Part shown: piece by piece, positions 34,020 through 44,908 of the stretch
Position numbering within the stretch: position 1 is the first letter of the stretch
Layout: each line of letters starts with the position of its first letter
Assembly: GCA_021613335.1 (NCBI GenBank)
Contig: JAJTWR010000254.1
Location: forward strand, 1,563,501 to 1,627,500
Source: Whitmania pigra
Lineage: Eukaryota > Annelida > Clitellata > Hirudinida > Haemopidae
DNA length: 64,000 nucleotides
Direction of reading: 5' to 3'
Notes under the pieces: generated by a model
The model's database searches: none
Told to the model about the DNA's origin: nothing
Seen by the model: only the letters and a program-made list of their open reading frames with translations
Made by a program: the position numbers and the translations under genes

Positions 34020-35988
34020 ATGAATATCGGTTCGCTCGCTAAAGCCAGAAACACGCTGTTTATCTGGTGAGATATATTATTTGAAAATTAATTTTACTAG
34101 AATGCTTGATATCAATTGCATCAATATCGCCTAATTTATTTCAGGTACAAGCAAGTAAGGAATAGCAAATACTCCGCCAAGCATGTAGAACCCACATTTA
34201 AGAAGGAAGACCTTGAGCAAGAGCTAGCGATAGATGATCCACGAAGATACAGCCCCATTAAGGCAGCTACGAATGAACAAACTTCGTTTTCTACATACGA
34301 TGATCTCGTCGTGTTAGTTTAGGAAAAAAAATCAATCATGATTAATTAAAGCGCCTGACAACCATATTTTTTATTATTTATTTTTTAGGAAATTTATTAA
34401 AACTGTCATGAAAGGAGGTAACAAGGAAATGGCAAGATATGTAGTATTTAAGGTATTGAATGTTTTGTAACTAAAGCATTTTGTACTTTTTTATCTATGA
34501 GAAACTAGTTTAAAATTTGCAGAATCGTTTATAAATATTCTGAAATGAAAAACAGGCTTTTGAAAATATGAAGCTCATTCAAATTGACAAGTTCAACAAA
34601 GCCTCAGATTTTGAAAAAGACTCTATTGAGCTGGATCCATTCAAAATATTTGCAAAAGCTGTGGAAAACTGCAAACCTCTGTTGAAAATTGAAAAAATAA
34701 GCAGGGGAGGGGTGCTTTATCAGGTAATTTTCTTTGATGGTTTTAGTTTCATGAATGGTTTGTTGTGACTTACTTATGGAGTGCAACACTCTTACCCAAA
34801 GTTACCTGTTGTTATGCTTGCTGGGTTATGACTTTTGCTATTACCATCGCATACAGGAACAAAACTCATTCGACCAACCTGCACACAATGTAAAGAGTTT
34901 AATCATTGTTCTTAAATTTAACATTTTTGTGAGCAGAGAAGTTTTTATGATTTAATGTTCAACATTTAAAAAGCAGGTTTACTCAAATATGTCATCTTTT
35001 TAACTTTTTTATTTTTATCAAATATGATATATATCATCTTTAGTCATCTTTATCTTATATATATATATATACAGTCTGTAGATATATATATATCTATACA
35101 CCTCTCTAATATATCACTTTTGCTCTGTCCCGACAAAATTCAATACAAAATAAATTTATTATGCCACCACCTACTCTCGCCACTATGCCACTGTTGTGTG
35201 ACTGTTAAAAGGCACAAGTCGTAAAAAAGTCTGTATTTCTGCGCAGTGTTCGATTATTTATAATGATCTAATGACTGTATGTATAAATTTACCAATCACT
35301 AAACTAACTAGATTGAATTTTATTTTAAAATTTAGACGATTGTTATTCTTTGGTTGGTTCTAGAACCTTTCCCTTTTCAATCAGTTGTTCTTTTCTTATT
35401 TTTCTTCAAATTCAGCCCATAATGTCAGCTCAGAAATGCAAGCGAACCGACTTTACGCTGCAAGAGAAAAAGGAGATCATGCATTTTTGTTTGAGAAAAT
35501 AAGACCGCTTTTACAAACCCTCGCTACTATGCCACTTTTGCTCGGTCCCGACAGGTGGCATAGTAACGAGATTTGGCTGTATATATAAAATAAATCATAT
35601 ATGAGGGATTGCTTAATCAGTTTTAGTTCAAATTGAGCTCATATCAATATAAGTGCCCCTTGTCTCATAAATAAAACAATTGGTTTGGTCGTCTCCAGGT
35701 TCCAGTCCCTCTAAGCTCAAGTTCAATGACATTTTTCTCTTTGAAATGGTTGGTTGAATCAGCAAAAGAAAAAGATAAAACTCACAGAGTATGGGACAAA
35801 TTGGCTCATGAACTGCTTGATGCTTCTAACAATGAGGTTTATTAAATTTCTTATCACTTTCTTGGTTTCCAAGTAGAGATTTCAATGTATTAATTTTGAA
35901 ATATTTACAGGGGAAGAGTATCAAGAAAAAACAAGAACTTCATAGGCTTTGTGAAGCAAATAGAGCCTATGCCCATTTCCGATGGTGA
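34020..35988 (+). CDS. MRPS7: mitochondrial ribosomal protein S7 (uS7m)
   Basis: Head-domain protein of the mitochondrial small ribosomal subunit, contacting 12S rRNA near the exit site. In-phase exons: 34020-34066, 34145-34312, 34389-34452, 34556-34723, 35699-35836, 35911-35988 (TGA), about 220 residues. It opens with a basic presequence-like stretch MNIGSLAKARNTLFIWYKQV. Family blocks: DDLVVKFIKTVMKGGNKEMA (human VISKFTNMMMIGGNK), DPFKIFAKAVENCKPLLK, SRGGVLYQVPVPLS, SLKWLVESAKEKDKTHRVWD, KLAHELLDASNNEG and the C-terminal KKQELHRLCEANRAYAHFRW. The ATG at 34020 opens exon 1; two introns are phase 2 and the rest phase 0. Intron 4 (975 bp) carries short hairpin repeats. Confidence 0.93.
35090..35570. 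repeat. short repeat and 16-bp-arm hairpin in MRPS7 intron 4
   Basis: 35520-35535 (CTCGCTACTATGCCAC) and 35555-35570 (GTGGCATAGTAACGAG) pair at 15 of 16 positions around a 19-base loop. The arm-plus-loop sequence CTATGCCACTTTTGCTCGG recurs in degraded form near 35115 (CACTTTTGCTCTGTCCCGAC) and 35180. Function unknown; probably fragments of a small palindromic element. Confidence 0.6.
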
Positions 35989-37874
35989 ATGATTAATATT
36001 AAAAAGGGATTAAAAGTCATGAAGATAGTAGTGATGAAATTTGTCGATATTGTAATCTTTTCGTTTTGGATGTGACCTGGCAGGATTTTTAGAATTTGGA
36101 AAAAGCGGTGTGATGCTCAAAGAAATATGACATGAGGTTGCATGAACTGAGCGTATGTTTTGAAGCTTTAAACTCAGGCAATGTGCAGAAAATCATTGGA
36201 GGGTGATGCCATAAAATGTGAGGTGGCTATCCAAGCATTACATTGTTCTGTGGAAAGTGATAGTTAATCAAATTACCTAATCTGCTAGCCGTTAACGTAA
36301 GTGCGCAGCCCCATAATATGTATCAATCACATTCAAATGGAACCTTGATGCCATGTGTTTGATTCCTGTTGGGAGTGGCTGGAATAAAAGTGGTTCCCTG
36401 ACTTTTGCTCATATGGCGATAGCTCACATGGCAGTTGCTCGCACTGACGATAGCCTACGTGGACTATTGCGCAAACGTTATTTCCATAAACTCAATTTGT
36501 TTATCACTTCCTAGGTTTACGGCTTGAAATAATTAGAAATTAAAGAATTAAATGTAAATCCTCAAGCAAGTTAGCAATTTCTAAACAAAATTGATGTAGG
36601 ACAAATAAATACAAGTAATTAATTATGCCTTCTATCAACTACTGTTATTTTTGTGAAGCGACAAATAACGCTAACTTTACAAATGATTTATTTGAACCAG
36701 GCCCCACAAAAGGGGGATGCAGCCGATGCGCGTCACCGGGGCCTAAAAAAAGATTGGGCAGCCCGTGAAAATTAGAGCTCATAGTAATACGCAATTACGC
36801 ATGAAATTTTTATTGTTACTTTGATGCTGAAATAGAAATTCTATCTCTTCCAGGGAGGCCCACCTAATTTTTCCAAATCAAGAGTTTTTTTTATGTGGGT
36901 GTATAATAATTTTATAGAGCTGAGATGAAAATTAAAAATTTTATTTTTGTCTTTGTATTTTATTAAGTTTGAGCAACTTCATATAATTCTATTATTTTAT
37001 ACCTTTGGCTTTCTAACATCTAAATATGACTAATGATGGAAAGAGGCCAAGAAAAAGTTTCTAACCGGCACTTGTTTTTCTTTCTCGACAGCCCTGATTT
37101 TAACTCACACGAGATATATTTCTAAATTAAGCCCTGTTCGCTAAGGTGAACATACAAATAGACTTAACATTTTTCTTATATTTTGTTATTGCTTAATTGT
37201 TCACAAACGAAATGATATTTTAAACGAATTCAAAAACATTTCAATAAAATTTGTCTGGTGTGCGCAAGAGTCTATGTAGGCTACTGTGAGCAATTGCCCA
37301 TGTGCGCAATAATCTACTTGAGCAACAGTCTGATTACCCCAAAATATTTTTGCTTGATAATCTTGTAATTTCTGGTTTGGTTTTTGGGTATGGGTGCTAT
37401 GCTGGTCATGACCATATGTTTTAAGGAGCAACTTATAGACGTTTATGTTGCACCGAGGTTAGTGTAAGGGACGCTCCACCCCTGACTAAACGAAAAAAGC
37501 ATAATGTCTTGTAATGTGCGAGGGTTTTTATATCCACTATGAATTTTGACTAAAAGCAGAAGAAGATCGTCTCAAGTTTTGTGAGAGTTTGACACCTTTG
37601 CAGAAAGCTGAAATGACATCACAGTTAATGGGCAAACTAGACTTCTTTATTTATGCCATATGTCTGGTTCTGTTTCAGATTTAGGGACAGTCGTAGTGTG
37701 TCATTGTATAGGGGCCTTAACTAACTTGAAGATGTACTTGCCAGTTTTTGAGGGGGGTAGAAATAGCTATGATTGGTTGAGATCTTAAATAGAAAGCACC
37801 TATGCATATGTTTATTTACATCATAAAATCCAAGTCCTAAAGCCCTGTTCGCAGTGTGTTTGAGTACTCTAGTG
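35989..37874. other. intergenic, no gene recognised
   Basis: AT-rich DNA with a few GC-richer patches (36700-36780, GGCCCC/GGGGCC-containing) and repeated GCGCAA-type motifs near 36470 and 37260-37310 that suggest old transposon debris. No ORF with recognisable similarity. Confidence 0.4.
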
Positions 37875-38900
37875 CAGTGGTCTCCAATCCCCGGGCCACG
37901 GACCGGCACCGGTCCGCAGATCAAATAGTACCGGGCCGCCCAAGGAACAATAAATTATTCCTATTTTATTTACAAAATTAAAATAGTTTGTAGGGCAAGA
38001 GAACAACCTCTGCCATATCTTAGTTAGCATGTTTTTTAACAGCGTATTGATTGATGTCGTTAAAGTTATTAACCACATCAATGCACACGCCCTTAACTAG
38101 CGCCTGTTTGAGCAGCTTAGTGAGGACATAAACGCAGAGCTCAGACGTCTTCTCATATGCACAGAAATAAGTTGATTATCAAGAGGCAAATCATTAACCA
38201 TAATATCTGAATCACGAGAACCATTGATATGATTTCTCTCAAAAACGAAGTCACCATTGGCAGCACTTTTCAGTGGCAAGGTACGGGTCGCAAAACTGGC
38301 TTATAGGGTGACATATTCAGCCTGCTCAATGAACTCAATCTGTCCCTTCAGGAAAAGATGGCAACTGTTTTTAAGTTATCAGACAAAGTAGCAGCATTTA
38401 AAGCCAAACCGGAGTTGTGGGTAAGGCGCATGAACAGAGGCATTTTGGACATGTTACATACATTAGCGGAGATTTTATGTAAGACTGAGCCTGGCTCATT
38501 CATTTTCTCAGTTGGTGCACGATCACCTGCACAAAAGACCAACGAACTGGCAAGGAATGGATGATCCATTTGTCAACAAACCAGGCGAATCTAACATGTC
38601 TGCAAGACGATCAACTGCTGGAGATTGATAATGACGGCATCCTTAAAACTACGTTCGAGGCAACAACTCTATCAGTGTTCTGGACTCAAGTCATGGCGGA
38701 ATGCCCTGAGATTGTCATTGCAACACTTAAATCCCTATTTTCATTTCCGACATCCTATCTGTATGAAGCGGGATTTTCTGACAGCTACTAAAACAACGGA
38801 ATAAACTGGATATAAGCAACACACTTCGGGTGTCGTTGTCTACTATTACTCCAGATGGAACCGTATCTATGCAAAGAAACAAGACCAGGGTTCTCATTGA
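37875..38900 (+). mobile_element. relic of a ZBED5-like hAT transposon
   Basis: The left end CAGTGGTCTCCAATCCCCGG with GGCCACGGACCGGCACCGGTCC is typical of hAT ends in this group. Decayed transposase pieces follow in order on the plus strand: INHINAHALNSRLFEQLSED (~38075), a WLSRGK-like stretch with the Trp lost, LSDKVAAFKAKPELW (38376), DDPFVNKPGESN (38561), QLLEIDNDGILKTTFEATTL and the dimerisation-region IATLKSLFSFPTSYLYEAGF (38720-38780). Many frameshifts and stops. The right terminal repeat is not recognisable; CTCTAGTG left and TTCTAGTG at 38908 may be the 8-bp target duplication with one mismatch. Confidence 0.72.
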
Positions 38901-39007
38901 TTTAGCGTTCTAGTGAGTTAAAATGTTAAATCACCTTATATTCATATTTCGGAGTAACTGTATTATATTTTGAAGGATGTTTAAATACAGTTAAATTAAC
39001 TCAACTT

Positions 39008-39095
39008 GAGGATCACCGATCTAGTGGGTAAGGGCTCTCATCACCCGACGACGTTGCGTGTTCGGTTCCTGTTGCGGGATTCTGGCGTCATGCGT
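39008..39095 (+). repeat. possible tRNA-derived SINE head
   Basis: GATCTAGTGGGTAAGGG (A-box-like) and GTTCGGTTCC (B-box-like) about 35 bp apart. The tail does not match the other SINE copies here, so this is tentative. Confidence 0.35.
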
Positions 39096-39794
39096 CCATG
39101 TTTGCGGGCGCCGTTTCAGTATATTTTATTAACTTAACATCTGAGATTAGGGTTAATAATTTTAGGGTTTGGGTTAGGTGTTAATTTTTCTAATTAATTT
39201 TAAATATATATTGCATATTGCAACGCCTGTTATTAATTTTTAAACGAAAATATCTTCAAACTAGTGCTGCTGTGTGACCTATTTCAGATCACAACAAATC
39301 ACAGTGAGCGCTTACGAATATTAATCAGCCATGGTCGGTGCTGGTTAGGATTTGCGCGCCACGAGCAGGGTTGCTGTCTGTCGCAAAAAGTGCTGTAATT
39401 TGTTAACTAATAATATCCTTTAAGAAAATAGTGAATTGTTATTAAATTATTTAGTTATAATGATGAAAATTTTATCGATATATTTTTTATTACGACATGA
39501 CATCAGGATTGATATTAACTTAACTTAAAGTATGTTAAATATAAAGTGAAAAAATTATTTTAGAATTAACAAATAATGATTTCATTAAGGGCATCATGGA
39601 TTTTGACATCGTCTAGGAAACCCTTCCGAATGTGGCCTTGAGGTCTTGTGATCGGACTTGCGCCATATAGATTGTCGTATTTGATTTGATGTGGCAAGAG
39701 AGGTGCCACATGCTTTTTTTTGAAAGCCTGAAGAAGGTTTTTTATTCATTTTTTCAGAATATGCGTCAAATACTCGTACTGTAGAGATAATTGT

Positions 39795-39965
39795 AACTTC
39801 ATTTATATAGCGCCATATGCATGGCGTCAGAGGCGCTTCTTGTAACCATTTATATAGCGCTCCTTCCCAAGGGCGCTGGCGGCAGTGCAGGCTGGGTTTC
39901 GAACACGACACATTACGACTGTTGCCATTACCGCCATATGCAGGCACGTAACCCTGCACGCCTAC
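39795..39965 (-). repeat. SINE-B copy, near full length
   Basis: Minus-strand tRNA-derived SINE: a head with TGCATATGGCGGTAATGGC and the B box GTTCGAAACCC (rc of 39893-39903), a body with two GGAGCGCTATATAAATGG-like blocks, and the 3' hairpin GCGCCTCTGACGCCATGCAT followed by ATGGCGCTATATAAAT. Matches the copy at 48563-48737; the 3' motif recurs at 5521 and 9080. Confidence 0.75.
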
Positions 39966-40224
39966 AATAAGCTCTACAATTTCTGACGTTTTTCGTTATC
40001 ATTACCTTTACATATTGTCATAAATAGAAGATTGCCATTCAGCTACATGTTGAATTAAATTTATGGACATCTTCACTTTCTCAAATATCCATTTCTTTAC
40101 AAAATCTTTAAAAATGTTTTCAAGTTTTCATTAAATAACTTTTAACTAATACTTTTTTGTTTATGTGAACTCCACGTTCTTTTTATAAAACTTCCAGCCA
40201 TGCATTTTCCTTATTTCTATTCTA

Positions 40225-40551
40225 TGTTGGAACAGCAGTTAGTGCGTGGTGGCAATATTTGTTGTTGTTAGTGAAACAAGTACTGATATACATGAAGCAT
40301 TGAGTATCATTAAACAATTCTATGTTTTTTTGGAACTCCCAACCCATAATAGATGGATCTTGTTGTGGTGAGGAACCAATGAGAGTGGAGCGCGCCATGA
40401 ACATAATGGAACATGTTCTATAAATAGCCTTGAGCTATCGCTCACTCCCGCTCTCTCTCGTGTAGTGACCGTGTGTAGTTGTTGTTTACTTGTGAATAAA
40501 CCGTTACGTTAAACCTTGCCTTTCTTCGGGATCTCAGAGATATAACAGATC
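40225..40551 (+). repeat. possible solo LTR
   Basis: Starts TGTTGGAACAGC, contains TCTATAAATAGC (TATA-like) at ~40417 and AATAAACC (polyA-like) at ~40495, and ends GATATAACA, giving a TG...CA unit of ~327 bp. No target duplication, no second copy in the window and no convincing primer site, so it may be coincidence or an old LTR. Confidence 0.3.
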
Positions 40552-40970
40552 TGAGGCTCAAAGAAGTGCAGTGAAGCATTTGTTTCCAGGCAATTTATGT
40601 GTTATTCAAATATTGACGTATCATCTAAGATTTGCTTATAAATTCTTATGGTGTATAGTCTTATATGTGTTGCGTTTGGCTTTAAAAAGTAATAATTGTA
40701 TTAGGTTGCTTTAAGCATTTGTGCAAGTTCCATCGCTCACTTTAATGGAACCGATGAATTTCTTAGCATAAGAAAGGCGTTTCAAGGCAAATAATGCTTT
40801 ATCTGATTTAAGTAGATGTGTTTTTGTTGTTTTCTTGATATCAGAAAATAGCCAACTCCCGAGAATCCAACTATCAGAGAAGGATTTTATAAAACCTGTT
40901 ATTGCACTAAAATATAGTACTGCAGAGGTTGCGGCTAAAGAAGGACTCTGTCACTGTTAGTGAGAAAATG

Positions 40971-41090
40971 TGCGCCCTCATGGCTTAATGGTTAAGGCTG
41001 CGCCTCTCACGATGGAAGCGCGGATTCGAACCACTCTGCGGGAGCACCGTCCTAATCATCTAGATACGCAACGTTGATAAAACATTATTT
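40971..41090 (+). repeat. SINE-A, most complete copy (tRNA-derived)
   Basis: TGGCTTAATGGTTAAGGC (A box, 40981) and GGATTCGAACC (B box, 41022) form a tRNA-like head. The tail contains GCACCGTCCTAATCATCTAG and ACGCAACG. Tail-only copies are at 24905, 26014, 33184, 44715, 48505, 55042 and 55195; in several the tail continues as GACTATAATC and then (AAAT)n. Confidence 0.75.
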
Positions 41091-41471
41091 GTTGGTGACA
41101 AAAAGAGAATGCATTAACCACGTGGATGTGGCAGTATAGAGTACTTAATAAGGGGTTCCGCAAAAACTATTCTGTAATATTCGACCGGGACTTTCCTCCT
41201 CGAAAATAAACCTAAGTCACCTCTTGTTTACTGAAATAAACACGTAAGTACGTTGACATTTTGTTCATTATGAAGACACCGACAGCTCGGCATTTTCAAA
41301 AATGGTTCTCAAAATTTGTTTACGAAACATAGCTCCTCCCCTCTTTGCTACTCTTCCCAACTTTCGAGAACTTAGAAACTCCTACCGCGGAGCTAACCGA
41401 CAGGGAATTATCAGAAGAGTGTCTGAGAAAGCGTCATCAAACGTTTCGGCCCAAACTCCTGACATTCTCGG

Positions 41472-42046
41472 GTAAAACCGTTCGAGACGGACGCACACAT
41501 TTTAATGAGATGCTCTACTTTAATGAAGCTCCACCCAAAACAAATTAAGCTCCGCCTAAAATGAGTAAAAGTAAATCTTTGATCCGTAATATTTTTAGGT
41601 ATCTCTTTTTAGGGAAAATCGGTCCGCATATTTAGGCTCCGAATAGATCCGCTCAAGTGTTAGGGTAGGGTTATGGTTAGGATTAGGGGATAGGGTAGGG
41701 TTAGGGGATATGGTAGGGTTAGGGGTTAGGGTAGGGTTAGGATTAGGGGATAGGGTAGGGTTAGGGGTTAGGGTAGGGTTAGGATTAGGGGATAGGGTAG
41801 GGTTAGGGGTTAAGGTAAGGCAAAGCGTAAACTTTAAACACTCGATTGCTAATGTCAGACGTCAAGTATTTCCAAAATTATAATAAAACTTTATTAGAGA
41901 CTTTTATGTAAATGACTTAATATATATTGCGGATAAAAGATTCACTTTTACTCATTTTAGGCGGAGTTTAATTTGTTTAGAGGTGGAGCTTTATTTTTTC
42001 TTAGCATCTCATTAAAATGTGTGCGTCCGTCTCGAACGGTTTTACC
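41472..42046. mobile_element. foldback element with long inverted arms and a telomere-like minisatellite core
   Basis: The left arm starts GGTAAAACCGTTCGAGACGG (41472) and the right arm is its inverse, ending at 42046. The outer 42 bp are identical. Similarity then continues for ~75 bp through CTCCACC, ACAAATTAA, CTCCGCCTAAAATGAGTAAA and ATCC-GTAATAT-like blocks with a few indels. Between the arms lies a TAGGG-rich tandem array. No ORF of its own. It abuts the truncated end of the copia pol region at 42048. Confidence 0.82.
41655..41822. repeat. degenerate (TTAGGG)-like tandem array
   Basis: Irregular runs of GGGTTAGGG, TAGGGTAGGGTTAGG and GATTAGGGGATAGGG, with a higher-order unit of roughly 42 bp repeated about three times. 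It lies inside a foldback element, so it is an interstitial minisatellite rather than a chromosome end. Confidence 0.85.
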
Positions 42047-42047
42047 A

Positions 42048-44225
42048 TCATCTTCTGGTTCTCATTCCACTATTTGACTCATCTTCAACAAATGTCACAC
42101 TTCGGCTAATAATAATTCTGTTTGAATCTGGTAACAACAATCTATATGCTTTTGATTGTTCGCTGTATCCTACAAGAACTGCTTCAGTTGCACGATCATC
42201 AAATTTTGATCTCTTTTCTTTTGGAATGTATGCAAATGCTTTGCAACCCAATATTCTAATGTGGGACAAATCTGGCTTTTCTCCATTCCATAATTCAAAA
42301 GGAGACTTGTTCGTTGCTGTTGTCGGTAATCTGTTTTGCAAATACACTGCTGTCATTACTGCTTCACCCCAATATTGTTGTGACAATCCAGCATCTAATA
42401 ACATGCACTTTGCCATTTCAACAATAGATCGATTCTTCTGTTCTGCTACTCCATTCTGGGCTGGAGAGTATGGTGCACTTGTTTGCAGACGAATGCCTTC
42501 CTGCTTCAGATAAGCAATTTGCTTATTTCCAGTATATTCACCACCATTGTCAGACCTTAAAACTTTTGGTTTTCTTTGAAATTTATTACTCACTTCTGCA
42601 ACAAATTCTCGATATTTGTCTGCTACTTCATCCTTCTTCTTAATGAGATAGCATATTGTGTAGCGTGAGTAGTCATCAATAAATGTCACCATATATTTGT
42701 TCTTTCCAGGTGTTTGTGTTTTCATTGGACCACATACATCACTATGAATCAGGTCTAGTGGTTGCTTTGAGCAGTGTTCACTCATCTTGGGATATGATTT
42801 CAGTGTAGATTTACCCTTTATACAATGATCACATTTCATCATCACACTACACTCATTAATGTGAATTCCTGTGGCAATTTCTTCTGTAATGATTCGTTTT
42901 ATGGCATTTGGATCCCGATGCCCTAAGCGTCTGTGCCACAAATGAATGCATTTCTGATGCTTTACTTCAGACTTAGCCACACAAGCAAATGTTGAATTAT
43001 TCTTACATGATAGCTTATAAAGACCACAATCAAGCTTTCCAACTGCTAATATTCTATTGTTGTCTTTTATAAAACACTGATTTCCAGCAAACTCTACTTT
43101 TCTATTTTCACTTGTCAGTTTCTTTACTGATAATATACTGCCAGTTAAGGTTGGCACATACAAGACACTTTTGATTTTAACTCTATGTATTTTACCATCT
43201 TTTAACAAACAGTTTAGGTAACCATTACCTATTCCATCAGCATTAATTGATGAACCGTTTGCAAAGTAGATTTTATCAGTCTTTGTCTGATCAAGCACTG
43301 TGAAGAAATTCAGGTTGTTAGTCATATGTGTCGTGGCTCCAGAGTCTATGAACCAGTCATTTGTTGTTGTACTAATACCAGTTGTGAAACAACCATGACT
43401 GTCGTCATCATCCTCTGATCCAGTCAGTTCGACTGTCAAAGCACTTTTCACTTTGTGTCTTGACTTTGCTTGCTCGCCACGATTTTGCTCTTGTCTCGCT
43501 TTCCACACACGACAGTTCTTTTTCAAATGTCCTGGTTTCTTGCACACAAAACAAGTTCTTGTTTCTTGTTCTTTACTTTGTTTTTTCATTTGATTACTTG
43601 ACCTGAAGTTACCTGAGTACAAAGCTGTTTCTGTTTTGGATTCAGTTGAGTCAGCATCACAATCTTTCTTTCTTTTGTATGCATCAACAAGCTTGTTTTT
43701 AACATATTCTAGAGTGAGTTCATCTTCTTCTCTAGCTTCTAGAGCTGTTATTAATGTTTCATATTCATCTGGTAGACTACACAGCAAAAGAGTTGCTATT
43801 TGTTGATCAGTTACTTCTTCACCGACACCACGAAGTTCTTCAACAAGTTGTAATGTAGAACTGATGTACTCTTGCATGTTTTGATCTTTTTGTAGCCTTA
43901 TCTTGTAAAGTTTCTTTCGAAGATACATTTTACTGCTGAGATTCGATCTTTCATGCACTTTTTGCAATTCTGACCACATGTCTTTCGCACTGTTGCAGTT
44001 GCAGATATGAATTAACTGGTTGTCTTCAACAGTCAGCGAAATTGTACATTGTGCTTTTTCATCTTTTCTTGTCCATCCTTCCGGGACCGGATTAGGAATT
44101 TCATCTTGCACAACTGACCAAGTGTTTTCTCGAATCAATAACATCTTTACTTTAAACTTCCAAACTTGGTAGTTTGAATTGTTCAACTTTGCAACTGTGT
44201 ACTTGTTATCATTCGAATCCGCCAT
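42048..44225 (-). CDS. copia Gag-protease-integrase polyprotein, C-terminally truncated
   Basis: 725 codons from ATG 44225, intact. Order: Gag N-terminus with NSNYQVWKFKVKMLLIRENT (UBN2/Gag family) at ~16-36; zinc knuckle CFVCKKPGHLKKNC near residue 225; aspartic protease FIDSGATTHMTN near 290; GAG-pre-integrase LWHRRLGHRDPNAI near 430; integrase with HSDVCGPM and FIDDYSRY (first Asp), RSDNGGEY (second Asp) and SPAQNGVAEQKNRS (the Glu). It ends shortly after SRSVTFVEDE, where a full element would continue into reverse transcriptase. An intact frame over 2.2 kb suggests recent activity before truncation. It could not retrotranspose alone. Confidence 0.9.
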   Translation of the reverse strand: MADSNDNKYTVAKLNNSNYQVWKFKVKMLLIRENTWSVVQDEIPNPVPEGWTRKDEKAQCTISLTVEDNQLIHICNCNSAKDMWSELQKVHERSNLSSKMYLRKKLYKIRLQKDQNMQEYISSTLQLVEELRGVGEEVTDQQIATLLLCSLPDEYETLITALEAREEDELTLEYVKNKLVDAYKRKKDCDADSTESKTETALYSGNFRSSNQMKKQSKEQETRTCFVCKKPGHLKKNCRVWKARQEQNRGEQAKSRHKVKSALTVELTGSEDDDDSHGCFTTGISTTTNDWFIDSGATTHMTNNLNFFTVLDQTKTDKIYFANGSSINADGIGNGYLNCLLKDGKIHRVKIKSVLYVPTLTGSILSVKKLTSENRKVEFAGNQCFIKDNNRILAVGKLDCGLYKLSCKNNSTFACVAKSEVKHQKCIHLWHRRLGHRDPNAIKRIITEEIATGIHINECSVMMKCDHCIKGKSTLKSYPKMSEHCSKQPLDLIHSDVCGPMKTQTPGKNKYMVTFIDDYSRYTICYLIKKKDEVADKYREFVAEVSNKFQRKPKVLRSDNGGEYTGNKQIAYLKQEGIRLQTSAPYSPAQNGVAEQKNRSIVEMAKCMLLDAGLSQQYWGEAVMTAVYLQNRLPTTATNKSPFELWNGEKPDLSHIRILGCKAFAYIPKEKRSKFDDRATEAVLVGYSEQSKAYRLLLPDSNRIIISRSVTFVEDESNSGMRTRR

Positions 44226-44397
44226 TGTTTACAGCTATCAGATAACACACGACTTACTTATTAACTATCAACGCACGTTATAGCTAATGATAAAACATAG
44301 GTCTGTCCAAACTTCTATCGATTTACCGAACCTATTAAGTCGCAAAACTTTTGTTACTGATTAGCTTTAACTGTTGGGCTATACTGGGCCCATAACC

Positions 44398-44582
44398 TGA
44401 TAAAATAAAACGTTGTTTAATCAACAAACCAGTAGAAGCTCAACAACACAATGGCGACTAGAGAACAAAAGCTTAGAACTCTAAACATGAAACAAAGAAA
44501 ACTATATATATCTCCACAGCATGACTAGGTCACAACTAGAGAATATTAACATAATAAAAACATTGATGTCGCTATTCCAACA
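44398..44582 (-). repeat. copia 5' LTR
   Basis: On the minus strand it starts TGTTGGAATAGCGACATC and ends TTTTATTTTATCA (TG...CA, 185 bp), with a TATATATA stretch inside, followed directly by the primer-binding-like GGTTATGGGCCCAG. The 3' partner LTR is absent from the window. Confidence 0.75.
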
Positions 44583-44714
44583 ACGAAAACCCTACCTATC
44601 CAACTCCATCATAACGCACCGCACGTTATATGGTTATCGATGAGATTCACGACGACCTATGCGCATCGATCCCATATAAATGCAAACTGAGCGTTATAAT
44701 TTCTTTTTAAGTCC

Positions 44715-44765
44715 AAATCATCTCAGTTATGCAAAGGACTATAATCAAATAAATAAATAAATACA
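44715..44765 (+). repeat. SINE-A tail with AAAT tail
   Basis: GTCCAAATCATCTCAGTTAT then GCAAAGGACTATAATC and (AAAT)4. Confidence 0.7.
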
Positions 44766-44908
44766 ATTTCTTTGAAGCGGCCGCCGTCACTTAGAAATAT
44801 ACGCTCACCGGACGCGCGCATATATGGCCTCAAACGCTCAATCTCGTTTTTACGTCATTTGCGAATACGCGCGCCAACGTCTCAACAACCAAACCGCGAT
44901 CTCTATTC

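Larger units (their letters stand above)
42048..44582 (-). mobile_element. Ty1/copia retrotransposon, truncated: 5' LTR, gag, protease, integrase; no RT
   Basis: Minus-strand element. The 5' LTR is 44398-44582. Next to it lies a primer-binding-like GGTTATGGGCCCAG (rc of 44384-44397), then a 725-codon gag-PR-INT reading frame that stops at 42048, just where the foldback element starts. Reverse transcriptase, RNase H and the 3' LTR are not found to the left of the foldback, so the element is cut there. Confidence 0.88.

Noticed and set aside
36700..36870. Transposon ends suggested by GGCCCC/GGGGCC patches
   Set aside because: No paired terminal repeats or target duplication could be found.
40971..41045. 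tRNA gene
   Set aside because: A and B boxes are present but no consistent cloverleaf or acceptor stem, and the tail recurs as a repeat, so it is a SINE.
41655..41822. Chromosome end (telomere) suggested by TTAGGG-like repeats
   Set aside because: The array is degenerate, lies between inverted arms, and ordinary genomic sequence continues on both sides.
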